The notes under the pieces: generated by a model
What the model was told of the DNA's origin: nothing
What the model saw: the letters and a program-made list of their open reading frames with translations, nothing else
Databases searched by the model: none
From: Crossaster papposus
Taxonomy: Eukaryota; Echinodermata; Asteroidea; Velatida; Solasteridae
Direction of reading: 5' to 3'
Assembly: GCA_037893245.1 (NCBI GenBank)
Contig: JBAIAA010000739.1
Location: 62,001 to 126,000, forward strand
DNA: 64,000 nt
Shown here: one piece after another, positions 12,201 to 21,700 of the stretch
Numbering within the stretch: position 1 is the stretch's first letter
How the letters are laid out: each line of letters starts with the position of its first letter
Position numbers and translations under genes: made by a program

Positions 12201-15200
12201 GGGAGCTTGATCTCAACTACCAGGAACTCTGGATGTCCCTCCACAGGCTCCCGCATGATAGTGTAGGCCGGCTCCGGGATGGTACTGGCTGCCTTCTCTA
12301 GGCTCTCAACCTCTGTGATCAAGGAAACCTTAGGCTTCTCCTGGGCTCTTGTTTCTTGATTGTCTCCATCGGCCGATTCCATCTCCAGGATTCTGGGTTT
12401 CGACTTGGCCCGGATGTTGTGCTCAGTGAGGTTGCCAAGGTTTTTTCTGTTCTTAAGCTCCAACCAGTCTGTTTACCCCACAAATACAGGAGAATATAAA
12501 ATTACACAGGCAGTAATTTAAAGTTTACCTCAATAAAACATTGAGGTTTAACGGGGTTTTGTTGATTACCTCAAGGCAAAACTGTTAAAATGTTGTAATC
12601 TTCTCTTAAGATCTTTGAGGAAAAATGTCTTAGATAACGAGTCATTCGTGTCAATTCAACACAAGGTTTAACTTTAGGTTTACCTCGAGGTATTACAGGG
12701 TTTAACAGGTTTTTTTGTATTACCTCTTGGTAAAACCTTGGGTTACCTCTTGTTTGATTTTGCATTTTCCCCTTACTTTTTAAACCTCGGCAAAACAGGC
12801 AATAACTAGAAGACAATCAATGTGAAAGATAAGCTCCTTTTATCAAGTGAATAAGGAAAAGTTAGGCGATTTGATAAAATTGAAAAGCGTGGAGGCTGAA
12901 AATTATTCAACTAGTCAACTAAACTATGCAGTTTATTTTTGTATTAATAATGGTGGCAAAATTTTCCTTTAAACTTTAAAACTAAGCAATATTTCAATAA
13001 AGAGGCTGGCTTGCGGGGTTTACTAGTAATTTCAATGTCGTTACCAATAAAAAAATAATAGGTGTAATATAACTCAAAACTGAGAAACATTTGTTTGCTT
13101 TTTATTTTTTTCTCCAAACAAAGTAGGTTTTTCTGTCATAGAAACGTTGTAGAATGCCTAGCAACAGATTGTGTTCCCCAAATTCAAACGGGCTTTGTTG
13201 TGAAGATATTATTTGAAGTACATGTAGTAATATTTCTTAGAACTGCATTTTATATTAATTTTGCACTTTATAATGACACTGCCCTGTATTTGATACTTTT
13301 ATACTAAAACGTAGACAAATAAACGAACCTCACACACCAAATAATGTTTTGTTTATACAAGACTTACTTCTTTCCAGCAGAATTTGATATTTGTTTTCCA
13401 ATCCCTCGAAGATGACGGATATCAGGAAGGCTTTGAAGATCTTGCTCTTCTGAACTTTCTCGTAGAAGCTGGTGTTGATGAGAACATCATAAGCAGTACA
13501 ACCTTTCCCACCTGCAGGAAAAAGACACAAACAGGTTAAGGAACTGTTTGGATTTTAACAGAACAAATTCTGAAAATACTTAACCCTAACCCTGCCAAAT
13601 CCAGCACAGTGCATCTGTGGTGACTGCTTGACCTTGCTGGACTCTGCACACAAGTCAATGTGACAAGGTATGCACTCTGCTGCTCTGGCAGGGTTTCTAG
13701 CTAAAATACCCTGGAGGGTTAGGGTTAAGGAACAAAGAAATTGGCAATTGACGAGACTCAAACCTGCGACCTATAGTCAGTTTCCCTTGTGGTTTATTTG
13801 GGTAGAAAATACTTTAGATAGACTTTTTACACAAAGGCAAAAGTGGCGTCAGGATACAACATTCCTTTCGTGGGGAATTTTCGATACGAAAACCGGACTA
13901 TATGGAAAATTGAAACTGACTTTTCGAGTTTTCGTTAACCCTAACCCTACCTAATGCTACTTTTTACTACTACATGTACATGTAGTAGTAAAAAGTAGTA
14001 TGCAGTACTCTCACTGACTTGTGTGCAATGCCAGTAGTAATTTTTAGTATTTGGTACTTTACCCCTAATTGCACTCGTAGTACTTTTTAGCATTGGGTCC
14101 CTCTGCTTGCTGAGTGTGCATGGCCCATGTATGCTGTGTAGAGTTTTGTAAACTCTACAGCAAAAATTGTCACTTGGGACGCAGCAATATGTCAAGGCTG
14201 GACTACTGCATTTTTTGCCAGGTAAGTATTACTGACCTGTATTGCCACTAGAGTATTTTGTAGTTGGCAGTATCTGTACTCTGTCAGTACACACCCAATC
14301 ATCAGTCAGGGAGAGACCCAGTGCTGGAAAATACTAAGTAGTATTCTGTAGTACGCAGTTCTTTAGCCCAAAGTAAGGCCTAGAGGGTTAGGGTTAATAA
14401 GTGCATTTTAATGCGCGACAGATGACACTTCTGAAGGTTGAAGTTTAGACAACTTTTGAAGGTTGAAGTTCAGACAACTTCAGAGACAACTTCCGGGAAT
14501 TGAATTTTTGGGTTGTTTTATTTTTCAACTGGTACCAGGTACCCATGTTTTACTTTAATAGGGCAACCACGGGTTCCCGTGCTACGCATAAATGCACACC
14601 ACGACTTACTCTTGTCCATTTCCGCATGTCCCTCGCCGATACTCAGAGGTACCCTATAATTTGGCTCATCGGAATCGAGGATCTTCACCAGCTCATCCTC
14701 TGTGATGTCTAAAGGTGCTGGAAGCTATAGGGGATAGAGAGAGAGACAAATGTCTAGGTGCTGTACATAATTGTGATGCGACGTGAGGTCGACCCTAGTC
14801 ACTTTCAAGTTTCTTGCACTTTCATAGTTGATGGTTGATGCGGCACTTTCTGAGTTTGACTCGAATGTACTGTGTGGCTATCTGCTGCATGGTAGCATGA
14901 TTAGACCCAAGCATGTATCTGTACATTGTACTTCATTTGTATTGTTTAAAAATGAAATAATTCTTCTTAAATGCTTCAACCGGTTTAAACTCTTTACATG
15001 TATCTATTCATTCTATGTGTTTCTCAACCCACCAATTTTTAATTTTTAATTAGGTCCTAATATTTTAAACTGTTTAAAAATATTTTTACTTATGATATGA
15101 AATGTTTAAGTGGTCAGTAATTCTTAGAATTAGATGGCTTCTTTGGAAAGCAGTTTGTTAACTAAAATGAACTACCCTCTTTAACCCTAACCCTCCAGGG

Positions 15201-16920
15201 TATTTTGTGCAGAGTCCATCAAGGTCTAGCAGTCACCAGAGATGCACTGTGCTGGATCTGGCAGGGTTAGGGTTAAATTAAAGCTTAAATTAAATAAATT
15301 TAAAAAAAAAAATCTTTAATTTGCTTTAAAAAAAACCATGTTGATAGGACTTTCTGTTTAAAAGTTGAGCAACGACACATTTAAAAGGAGAAATGTGAGA
15401 AAATCAGGTTTAAAGATATAGTATTTAATTGAGTCATTGAAAAACCCACTTTTGATAAATGACAGAACAAAATCCTTAGAAACAGTAAACTCTTAGACTT
15501 ACCTCAGTTGACGTGCAAATATTGATGAAAACCTTCTCCTTCTTATTGTTCTTGATTTTGATACAGAAGCCTGGGAGTGGCTTGACCTTGTGACATGTTG
15601 GTAGGGGACCATTGGGGTCCAGGCCCTGCATCTCAGCTGCCTACACATACACAGACAATGGGGAAATGCAACGTAAACTAAAAACGGGGAAAATCAAATA
15701 AATATGGCTGTTCCAGATTTTACTGGAATTCTTCTGTAAAACGACAAAAGTCTCACAATACCTCACGGTCACCTCACTATTTTTTTTATATATTTTTTTT
15801 TTGGGGGGGTCCTGTTTTGTTATCTCTTATTCTGTCATCATTTTACCGCAAAATTGTCTGTACGTACTCTTATTAAGTCATGTACAAAAACAATGAGGAA
15901 AATTGCTGGCTGCGTGTGCGCATGTGTAAATAAACCGGCGTAAAGTAGATGTTGTTCTCTTCATCAGTTATAGGAACGGGGCCTGTATAAACTACACAGT
16001 CGCCACTTAATCTAGGCCCAATTTCACAGAGCTGCTAAGCACACAATTTTGCTTAGCATGAAAATTTGTCCTTGGTAAAAACAAGGTTACAGAGCTTTTT
16101 AGCTTACCATGTCCATGAATCATGATCATGATGAAAAACAATTAAAATTTTGGCTGATAACCATAAACTTGTTTTTAATGAGCAAGACTTTTTTGTTCTA
16201 AGCAAATTATTTTTGTGCTTAGCAGCTCCGTGAAATGATGTTGCCTTTAATTTGTTGTTGGTTGTCATGTGTACTGACTACTGTACAATAAGCCACTTTG
16301 GAGTTCCGACTGCGCATGTGCACAACAAGATTCAACAATTTTTCTCAAGGAGGTCAAGTGATACAAACACGGCAGACAAATGCACACAAGGCTATGGGGG
16401 ACGTGGTAACCAAATCCGCATTTTTTTCATTTTCTTGTGAAATCGAAACAAATAAATAATATTTGTTCGAACAAAAGTTTGGCCACACAAAGCGGCTGAA
16501 AACACCAAAACGTAAACAAAAATATGTTACTTAGTAACTTTAAAACACGACGATCTCTTGAAATTTGCTGGTACCCCGCTATGCTTTTGCACGCAATCGA
16601 TGAAATGTTTATATCGAAAGAAATATCGTCAAGGGAAAATGTGCGCATGTGCAGTTGGAATACCAAATTGGCTTATTACAACTTACAAGTCAGAAGTACG
16701 TACACAAGTGGCGGATGATTTACAAACCAAATTTAAATTGGATTCTTTGGAAATGTTCCTCCGTACCAAATTCAACCGTGCAACAACTCCCCTTATTTCG
16801 TACCTGCATAATCAACTTTCTGTACATGGTTTCTTCATCCATTGGTTCCTCGTTTTCAGCAGGAAGATCATTTTGCTTTTGGAGATTCAGCAGACTTGAA
16901 TCTGTCATGGGCGCCGCCAT
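128..16920 (-). CDS. PIH1D1: PIH1 domain-containing protein 1 (R2TP adaptor)
   Basis: Six coding exons were read on the minus strand: 16804-16920, 15503-15640, 14610-14724, 13368-13511, 12194-12468 and 128-280 (942 nt, 313 aa plus stop). Phases run 0,0,1,1,0 and every junction fits. The start is the first ATG of MAAPMTDSSLLNLQ at 16920. The N-terminal PIH domain shows PGFCIKIK, VFINICTS, VPLSIGEGHAEMD, GKGCTAYDVLINTSFY and FEGLENKYQILLE. A linker and a C-terminal CS-like domain (LSLDIGEDRVLL, YHLDIYLPF) follow. In the known family the PIH domain binds acidic phosphopeptides of clients or of TELO2, and the CS region joins RPAP3 with RUVBL1/2 and HSP90 to assemble PIKK kinases, RNA polymerase II and snoRNPs. 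Length matches the family (about 290 aa in mammals). The last intron is about 11.9 kb and hosts another gene. The 3-prime end is uncertain; see the separate exon entry. Confidence 0.9.
605..850 (+). repeat. dispersed repeat, copy 1 of 3
   Basis: It shares long imperfect similarity with 25261-25460 and 28668-28890. Common landmarks in order are CGGATGCCGTGTATACACGC, a patch near ATTCAAA..GGATGA.CAC, TCTGTCAGCGAC and TCGAGGTTCGTGAAAAA, ending near CCCGCGCCTGG. The copies have diverged and encode nothing recognisable. The family is unknown to me. Confidence 0.6.
981..1232. mobile_element. inverted-repeat element (MITE-like)
   Basis: The two arms (981 onward and up to 1232) are imperfect reverse complements: GACGGGGAATCTTTCTACAT on the left against the complement of TCTAGAAAGATTCTCCGTC on the right. 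Inner matches are TACCAAGGTCAC and GGTCCAGTAGT. A related, smaller element lies at about 46817-46937. There is no coding capacity. The superfamily is not assigned. Confidence 0.6.
3492..3880. mobile_element. TTAA-flanked MITE, copy A
   Basis: A 389-bp unit begins TTAAAGGTAGAATACACCAT and ends GGTGTATATCCTACCTTTAA. It is closely similar along its full length to 5031-5417, including a shared ACAGGATATCTAGCGCAATC core. TTAA at both ends suggests a piggyBac-type target site. Open frames inside are by-products. Confidence 0.75.
4147..4380. mobile_element. hAT-type MITE with perfect 8-bp target duplication
   Basis: The element starts CAGGGTTGTAGTCGAGTCC and ends GGACTCGACTACATCCCTG, an imperfect terminal inverted repeat. 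It is flanked on both sides by the identical octamer ATAAACAC (4139-4146 and 4381-4388). Eight-bp duplications with a CAGGG terminus are typical of hAT transposons. Subterminal 10-bp repeats (GGACTTGCAG four times near the right end) are part of the design. Other members lie at 36141, 38264 and (partial) 29378. Confidence 0.85.
5031..5417. mobile_element. TTAA-flanked MITE, copy B
   Basis: A 387-bp full-length relative of 3492-3880 in the same orientation. It starts TTAAAGGTAGTATACACCAT and ends GTGTATCCTACCTTTAA. The copies differ by scattered substitutions, so this is an older dispersed family. The terminal layout resembles the family at 37374, 51432 and 53451. Confidence 0.75.
6868..11592 (+). 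CDS. HTH / coiled-coil / BEN-like domain protein nested in a PIH1D1 intron
   Basis: The exons are 6868-7779, 8161-9465, 10190-10502, 10990-11175 and 11438-11592, phases 0,0,1,1 (2871 nt, 956 aa). The first ATG lies just after a strong pyrimidine-rich acceptor at 6862-6863, so a 5-prime untranslated exon probably exists upstream. Residues 30-100 (basic KKGRQGRRTKL, then helices with LSQELAVRG and SRSTVFRAMEVLGL) look like a helix-turn-helix. Residues 105-739 are polar low complexity. Exon 3 starts with a short coiled coil (DVSIRLNSMENQLQFL) and then a Glu/Asp run. The last two exons (LARDCIFGCKILSRSTVTGR, IKKIKDCLMQIYG, ILWKMARESLSQLCKRTRR) resemble a BEN domain, which binds DNA or chromatin proteins. 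A nuclear regulator is inferred. Exon 1 is markedly GC-rich. The HTH is less certain than the BEN-like call. Confidence 0.75.
9714..9850 (+). mobile_element. tRNA-headed SINE fragment
   Basis: Lies in intron 2 of the nested gene. Box A-like GTGGCCTAGATCATTGAATT and box B-like GGTTCGAGCCC have normal spacing. The head resembles those at 35525 and 50345. The body is short, so this is a truncated copy. Confidence 0.5.
10677..10972. mobile_element. inverted-repeat MITE next to a splice acceptor
   Basis: The left arm (GGCCAAGTTCGATCAAGGAC, then TATAGTTAACTATAG) is matched by the right arm (AGTTAACTATAGTTCCTTGA, then TCGAACTTGGCC). The interior includes GACTAGTCTAGTCGAC. The right end is 17 bp from the first base of exon 4 of the nested gene, so its pyrimidine tract is squeezed between the element and the exon. 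Confidence 0.75.
11222..11351. mobile_element. 130-bp near-perfect palindromic MITE
   Basis: Arms of about 34 bp: ACAGTGTTGGAGCACAAGGC onward, matched by the reverse complement ending CTTGTGCTCCAACACTGT. The CAGTG terminus with flanking octamers TTCTCTGA and TTTTCTAA (6 of 8 identical) suggests a hAT-type origin. It lies in intron 4 of the nested gene. Confidence 0.75.
11593..12193. other. spacer between nested gene and PIH1D1 exon 5
   Basis: The 3-prime flank of the nested gene, still inside the PIH1D1 intron. I see no exon, no clear AATAAA and no repeat beyond a tandem TTGCCGCAACTTACTTGCCG duplication near 11730. Confidence 0.5.
13580..13728. mobile_element. TTAA MITE with CCCTAACCCT termini, copy 1
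   Basis: Begins TTAACCCTAACCCTGCCA and ends TGGAGGGTTAGGGTTAA. Its sequence, apart from about 50 internal bases, is repeated in inverted orientation at 15181-15276. TTAA plus a CCCT terminus fits piggyBac-type elements. It lies in a PIH1D1 intron. Confidence 0.8.
13935..14397. mobile_element. TTAA MITE with CCCTAACCCT termini, 463 bp
   Basis: Starts TTAACCCTAACCCTACC and ends TAGAGGGTTAGGGTTAA. The interior differs from the 13580 and 15181 copies and contains a perfect 40-bp palindrome centred at about 13981 (arms TACTTTTTACTACTACATGT). It is a separate subfamily with the same ends. Confidence 0.7.
15181..15276. mobile_element. TTAA MITE with CCCTAACCCT termini, copy 2
   Basis: A 96-bp copy in reverse orientation to 13580-13728. 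Shared blocks are ATCCAGCACAGTGCATCT, GGTGACTGCT, GGACTCTGCACA and AAAATACCCTGGAGGGTTAG. It lacks an internal segment present in the first copy. Confidence 0.8.
16015..16237. mobile_element. palindromic GCTAAGCA-family element
   Basis: Starts GGCCCAATTTCACAGAGCTG followed by CTAAGCAC, and ends GTGCTTAGCAGCTCCGTGAA. The ends are inverted repeats. Other members lie at 42573, 56123, 57095, and as partial copies at 27195 and 58868. All have CTTGG..AAAACAAGGTTAC-like interiors. Non-coding. Confidence 0.75.
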
Positions 16921-16985
16921 TTTGCATACAACAACTCGCCCTCTGGCGGCAGGATAAAGTTGTCTCCACAATCCACAATGTGGAG

Positions 16986-17290
16986 TGTCGTGGCCGAGCG
17001 GTATTAAGAACCCGGTTTTCTGTTCCGCAGAGCGTGAGTTCGAATCTCGGTCTCGACACCGGTGTCCTTAAGCAAGGCACTGAAACCACTATTGCTTCGT
17101 CTTTCGGATGAGACGTAAAGCTGGAGGTCCCGTGTATTGTATAATAATAATCATTATAATCATTATAATGCACGTAAAAGATCCCAGTAACACTTATCGC
17201 TAAGAGAAGGGGTTTGCCTCGGTGTTCCTGGCAGTGCGTTGATCTTCACATCGTGAAGTTTGCACTTATATGGAAGAAGAAGAAGAATTC
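16986..17290 (+). mobile_element. tRNA-derived SINE with conserved central core
   Basis: The head is Ser/Leu-tRNA-like: box A GTGGCCGAGCGGT and box B GAGTTCGAATCTC. The body has the blocks AAGCAAGGCACTGAAACCA, CTTCGGATGAGACGTAAAG, GCACGTAAAAGATCCCAGTA and AGAGAAGGGGTTTGCC, familiar from widespread invertebrate SINE cores. The tail is (GAA)n. The exact superfamily name is not certain. Confidence 0.8.
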
Positions 17291-17297
17291 AGTGTGA

Positions 17298-17326
17298 GGG
17301 GGGGGGGGGGGGGGGGGGGGGGGGGA
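17298..17326. repeat. poly-G tract
   Basis: An uninterrupted run of about 29 G, following the GAA tail of the adjacent SINE. Similar homopolymers (C runs) occur at 24274-24286 and 51870-51887. Confidence 0.9.
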
Positions 17327-18747
17327 GGGGACACAGGGGCCGTCATGCTCGCGCTCATGCTTCGACCAGCTAGCTGGAGAAAAAAAAACCATAGGCATAC
17401 TCGAAACCACGCTGCTGTGACTTTGTTGTTTGTTGTGTCTTCTTAGGGGTCGACCTTAGCACAAATTGGTCTCTAATTATTATTTCTATTTACGGTTCAT
17501 TAATTTCTCATTATGCATAGTTTATTTTTGTCTGGCTTGGATCAAAATACAAGGACTAAGCACGGACCCAGGATGGTTGGTGGGGTTTCATCGGCGATTG
17601 TTATTTGTCTGTGTTTATATATAGCTCCACAGTAGCTCCATGGTAGAATGGTAGAATCTAGCAGTCGAGTCGGCCCAAAAATTTAGCAAAAATTGTACGT
17701 GGGCTTTAAGGCCAGATACGACGCTATATGATTCTGCCATAAATTATATATCGTCGAGCCAAACAATTAAGTGCCCTCGTGGCTCGTGCTTCAAAAAAGT
17801 CGGACGAGAAACTGTTTTTTATTTTTATTTTTTATTTGGCCTATTCGGTCACTGTGGAATTTCAGCCTGGAGCTATTATGCGGGTTTCAAGTTGTTTATG
17901 CCACTCATCGCGTCTAGTACTCATGTTGAAGGAATGTGCCCTCGTTCTAACCCGGAACCTTGGAGCAGAGTCGGCGGGGGCTCTCACTACTAACGGGTCT
18001 TGGCCACATGCTTATTCGGCTCTGGTACTGATTGTGTCCGACGCAAAACTTGTTTTTGCAGAACAGAAGAGTCATGGATTTGACAGCTAGGCCTCTGTGC
18101 GCTTATACACCAGTTTGTGTTGAAGAGTTCATCGGCCATACCCAGCTGAGTGTTTTGATGGCGAATCTGCCGCCATGGAGAAATAAGAGCTACATGGTCA
18201 TGCGTAACGTACGTATGGCCTCGGCGTTGCTATGCTGCTGCTAATTGCTAAACAGTAGACCATGAAAATGTATGCATGGAACAAGCAATTATAATTATTT
18301 ACATGTACACGTACACACGAGATTGTTTTACTATGGTTTTACCACGGAGGAATACAAACATCGTGCTTTCACATAGTGTACATACAAAAAAACCTCCATG
18401 TCTATGGTACATCGATCAATCGTACGTGCGTGCGCGTGGTTCAGTATTTCCTTGTGTTAAAAACTTCTTGAAACCAGGATGAAAATACGCCGACTATTAA
18501 ATTACTTCCTTTTACAAATCCGGACACGGAAGGAGTGTATGATGACAAGCAAATAACATTGGAATGTTGTCCTTCGATCGACCCTGTATGCAGTTTCTGT
18601 CGTATGACATCATTGTGATGTGCAACACTGCAGTTTGAGTTCATCAAACATAAAAGAACGACTTCAAAAACATTGACTATACTGCCCTCAGAGCCTTCCG
18701 CAGTGCATTATAGAGACTTATCCCGGTGTCGCTATAGTCCAAGAAGC

Positions 18748-21700
18748 ATGTGTCGGTCGCCGTGTACGCCCCGCCGTGCCTGGTCGTGGTTCGTGGTGCA
18801 CTTCCCGCCTCACCTCACGGACTTCAGCCTGAATGCAGATGCTGCACTCTTTACACACTTCCAGGTAAGGATGTGGGGATGCTGCTAGTGCTAGATCAAT
18901 TTTCCCATTCATGCCGCCGAAATTATTGTTTAAAAAGCTATATTAAAAGAGAAACGCTAGTTATTCTGAACCGCTGTACTGAAATTCTAACGAGATTTCA
19001 TTCTTGGATATTGATTTGCTTTAATACACAATTGAGTTCATACTGCGTTGCCTAAAAACATTGGGTACCCTTAATTATATAGGTCATTACCTTTAAATCA
19101 TATTATTGCCAAACAACTTTATAATTGTAAAATATGTTATAATGTAATTTATAATTATAGTGGTGAACGCAAAAACAATATGCAGTGGTCAAATAAAAAT
19201 ACTGTCAAAATATAAGTTATGTATAGTAGTAGTTTAACTGTTATTGTACCGAGTTCGAATTTGAAAACTATTGGTGACTGCAGCATTATATGACAGATGC
19301 GATTGCGCAACCATGCAAACTTATCACGAGGTATGTTTTGTTTACTGAGCAGCAAATGTATTGTCATTACAAAATATACTTCTCGTTAAAGTGAAGGTCG
19401 TCATGCATAGACCGACCTATCGTTTTCCAACCACAATGCCCGCCATTGTGACAGCACTCTGCGCGTGCAGATTATTTGCCCGACGTCTAGTTTCTTTTTT
19501 GGTGAATATAGTTGCCGCCCGTTTTTATGTCCTGGTTGTCGGGGTTTCCAGTTGAGCCGCGTCAGCATTTCGGTTGAGTACGAGAGGCTGGATGGACAGA
19601 CCATGGACCTGGGATCCAGTATTTACCGAGGCTTATAAACCGTAATTTTGTACAACTTATTCCGGAACTAAAACATTAACAATTTCAAAGTACCATACCA
19701 GACGCATATATAAATGTTGTTTCGCTAAACATTTTTGACACCAAAATCTGACATCAGTCGTTGATATCTTTCTGGTAATTAAACTAAGGATTCCTCAAAA
19801 GTGTCACTATAAGCACTGTAGCTTGGAAGCCTTTAAGTTTTAGAGGTGGGAGGAAAGTCTATACAGGGAAGCATTCAAGGAAAACCGCGTTCATCCCCAG
19901 TAGAGTGGCGTCCATCCCCAATAGACTGATGTCCATCCCCAGTAGAGTGACGTCCATCCCCAGTAGAGCGACGTCCATCCCCGGTAGAGTGACGTCCATC
20001 CCCGGTAGAGTGACGTCCATCCCCAGTAGAGTGACGTCCATCCCCAATAGAGCGACGTCCATCCCCAATAGAGCGACGTCCATCCCCAGTAGACAGCCGT
20101 CCATCCCCAGTAGAGCGACGTCCATCCCCAGTAGAGTGACGTCCATCCCCAGTAGAGCGACGTCCATCCCCAGTAGAGTGACGTCCATCCCCAGTAGACT
20201 GACGTCCATCCCCGGTAGAGTGACGTCCATTCCCAGTAGACTGACGTCCATCCCCAGTAGAGTGACGTCCATCCCCAGTCCCAGTAGAGTGACGTCCATC
20301 CCCAGTCCCAGTAGAGTGACGTCCATCCCCAGTCCCAGTAGAGTGACGTCCATCCCCAGTAGAGTGACGTCCATCCCCAGTAGAGTGACGTCCATCCCCG
20401 ATAGAGTGACGTCCGTCCCCAGTAGAGCGACGTCCGTCCCCAGTAGAGCGACTCCATCCCCAGTAGAGTGACGTCCATCCCCAGTAGAGCGACGTCCATC
20501 CCCAGTAGAGCGACGTCCATCCCCAGTAGAGTGACGTCCATCCCAGTAGAGCGACGTCCATCCCCAGTAGAGTGACGTCCATCCCCAGTAGAGTGACGTC
20601 CATCCCAGTAGAGCGACGTCCATCCCCAGTAGAGTGACGTCCATCCCCAGTAGAGCGACGTCCATCCCCAGTAGAGTGACGTCCATTCCCAGTAGAGTGA
20701 CGTCCATCCCAGTAGAGCGACGTCCATCCCCAGTAGAGTGACGTCCATCCCCAGTAGAGCGACGTCCGTCCCCAGTAGAGCGACGTCCGTCCCCAGTAGA
20801 GTGACGTCCATCCCCAGTAGAGCGACGTCCATCCCCAGTAGAGCGACGTCCATCCCCAGTAGAGTGACGTCCATCCCAGTAGAGCGACGTCCATCCCCAG
20901 TAGAGCGACGTCCATCCCCAGTAGAGTGACGTCCATCCCCAGTAGAGTGACGTCCATCCCCAGTAGAGCGACGTCCATCCCCAGTAGAGTGACGTCCATT
21001 CCCAGTAGAGTGACGTCCATCCCCAGTAGAGCGACGTCCATCCCCAGTAGAGCGACGTCCATCCCCAATAGACTGACGTCCATCCCCAGTAGAGTGACGT
21101 CCATCCCCAGTAGAGCGACGTCCATCCCCAGTAGAGCGACGTCCATCCCCAGTAGAGAGACGTCCATTCCCAGTAGAGTGACGTCCATCCCCAGTAGAGC
21201 GACGTCCATCCCCAGTAGAGCGACGTCCATCCCCAGTAGAGTGACGTCCATCCCAGTAGAGTGACGTCCATCCCAGTAGAGCGACGTCCATCCCAAGTAG
21301 AGTGACGTCCATCCCCAGTAGAGCGGCGTCCATCCCAAGTAGAGTGACGTCCATCCCCAGTAGAGCGGCGTCCATCCCAAGTAGAGCGACGTCCATCCCC
21401 GGTAGACTGACGTGCATCCCCAGTAGAGTGACGTCCATCCCCAGTAGAGTGAAGCGTCCATCCCCAGTAGAGTGACGTCCATCCCCAGTAGAGCGACGTC
21501 CATCCCCAGTAGAGCGACGTCCATCCCCAGTAGAGTGACGTCCATCCCCAGTAGAGCGACGTCCATCCCCAGTAGAGTGACGTCCATCCCCAGTAGAGTG
21601 AGGTCCATCCCCAGTAGAGTGAGGTCCATCCCCAGTAGAGTGACGTCCATCCCCAGTAGAGTGACGTCCATCCCCAGTAGAGCGACGTCCATCCCCAGTA

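Larger units (their letters stand above)
16921..18747. other. intergenic: PIH1D1 5-prime flank to rolling-stone gene
   Basis: Holds the SINE at 16986, the poly-G run at 17298 and otherwise unremarkable sequence. PIH1D1 and the rolling-stone gene diverge from here, so both promoters are expected inside. I cannot point to a convincing core promoter. The open frames at 17779-18090 and 18276-18482 show no family resemblance. Confidence 0.5.

Noticed and set aside
13580-15276. Interstitial telomere repeats (CCCTAA)
   Set aside because: Each occurrence is only two repeats long, begins with TTAA and is paired with an inverted copy, so these are transposon ends.
16986-17060. A functional tRNA-Ser/Leu gene
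   Set aside because: The tRNA-like head is followed by a known type of SINE core and a GAA tail; the anticodon arm does not fold cleanly.
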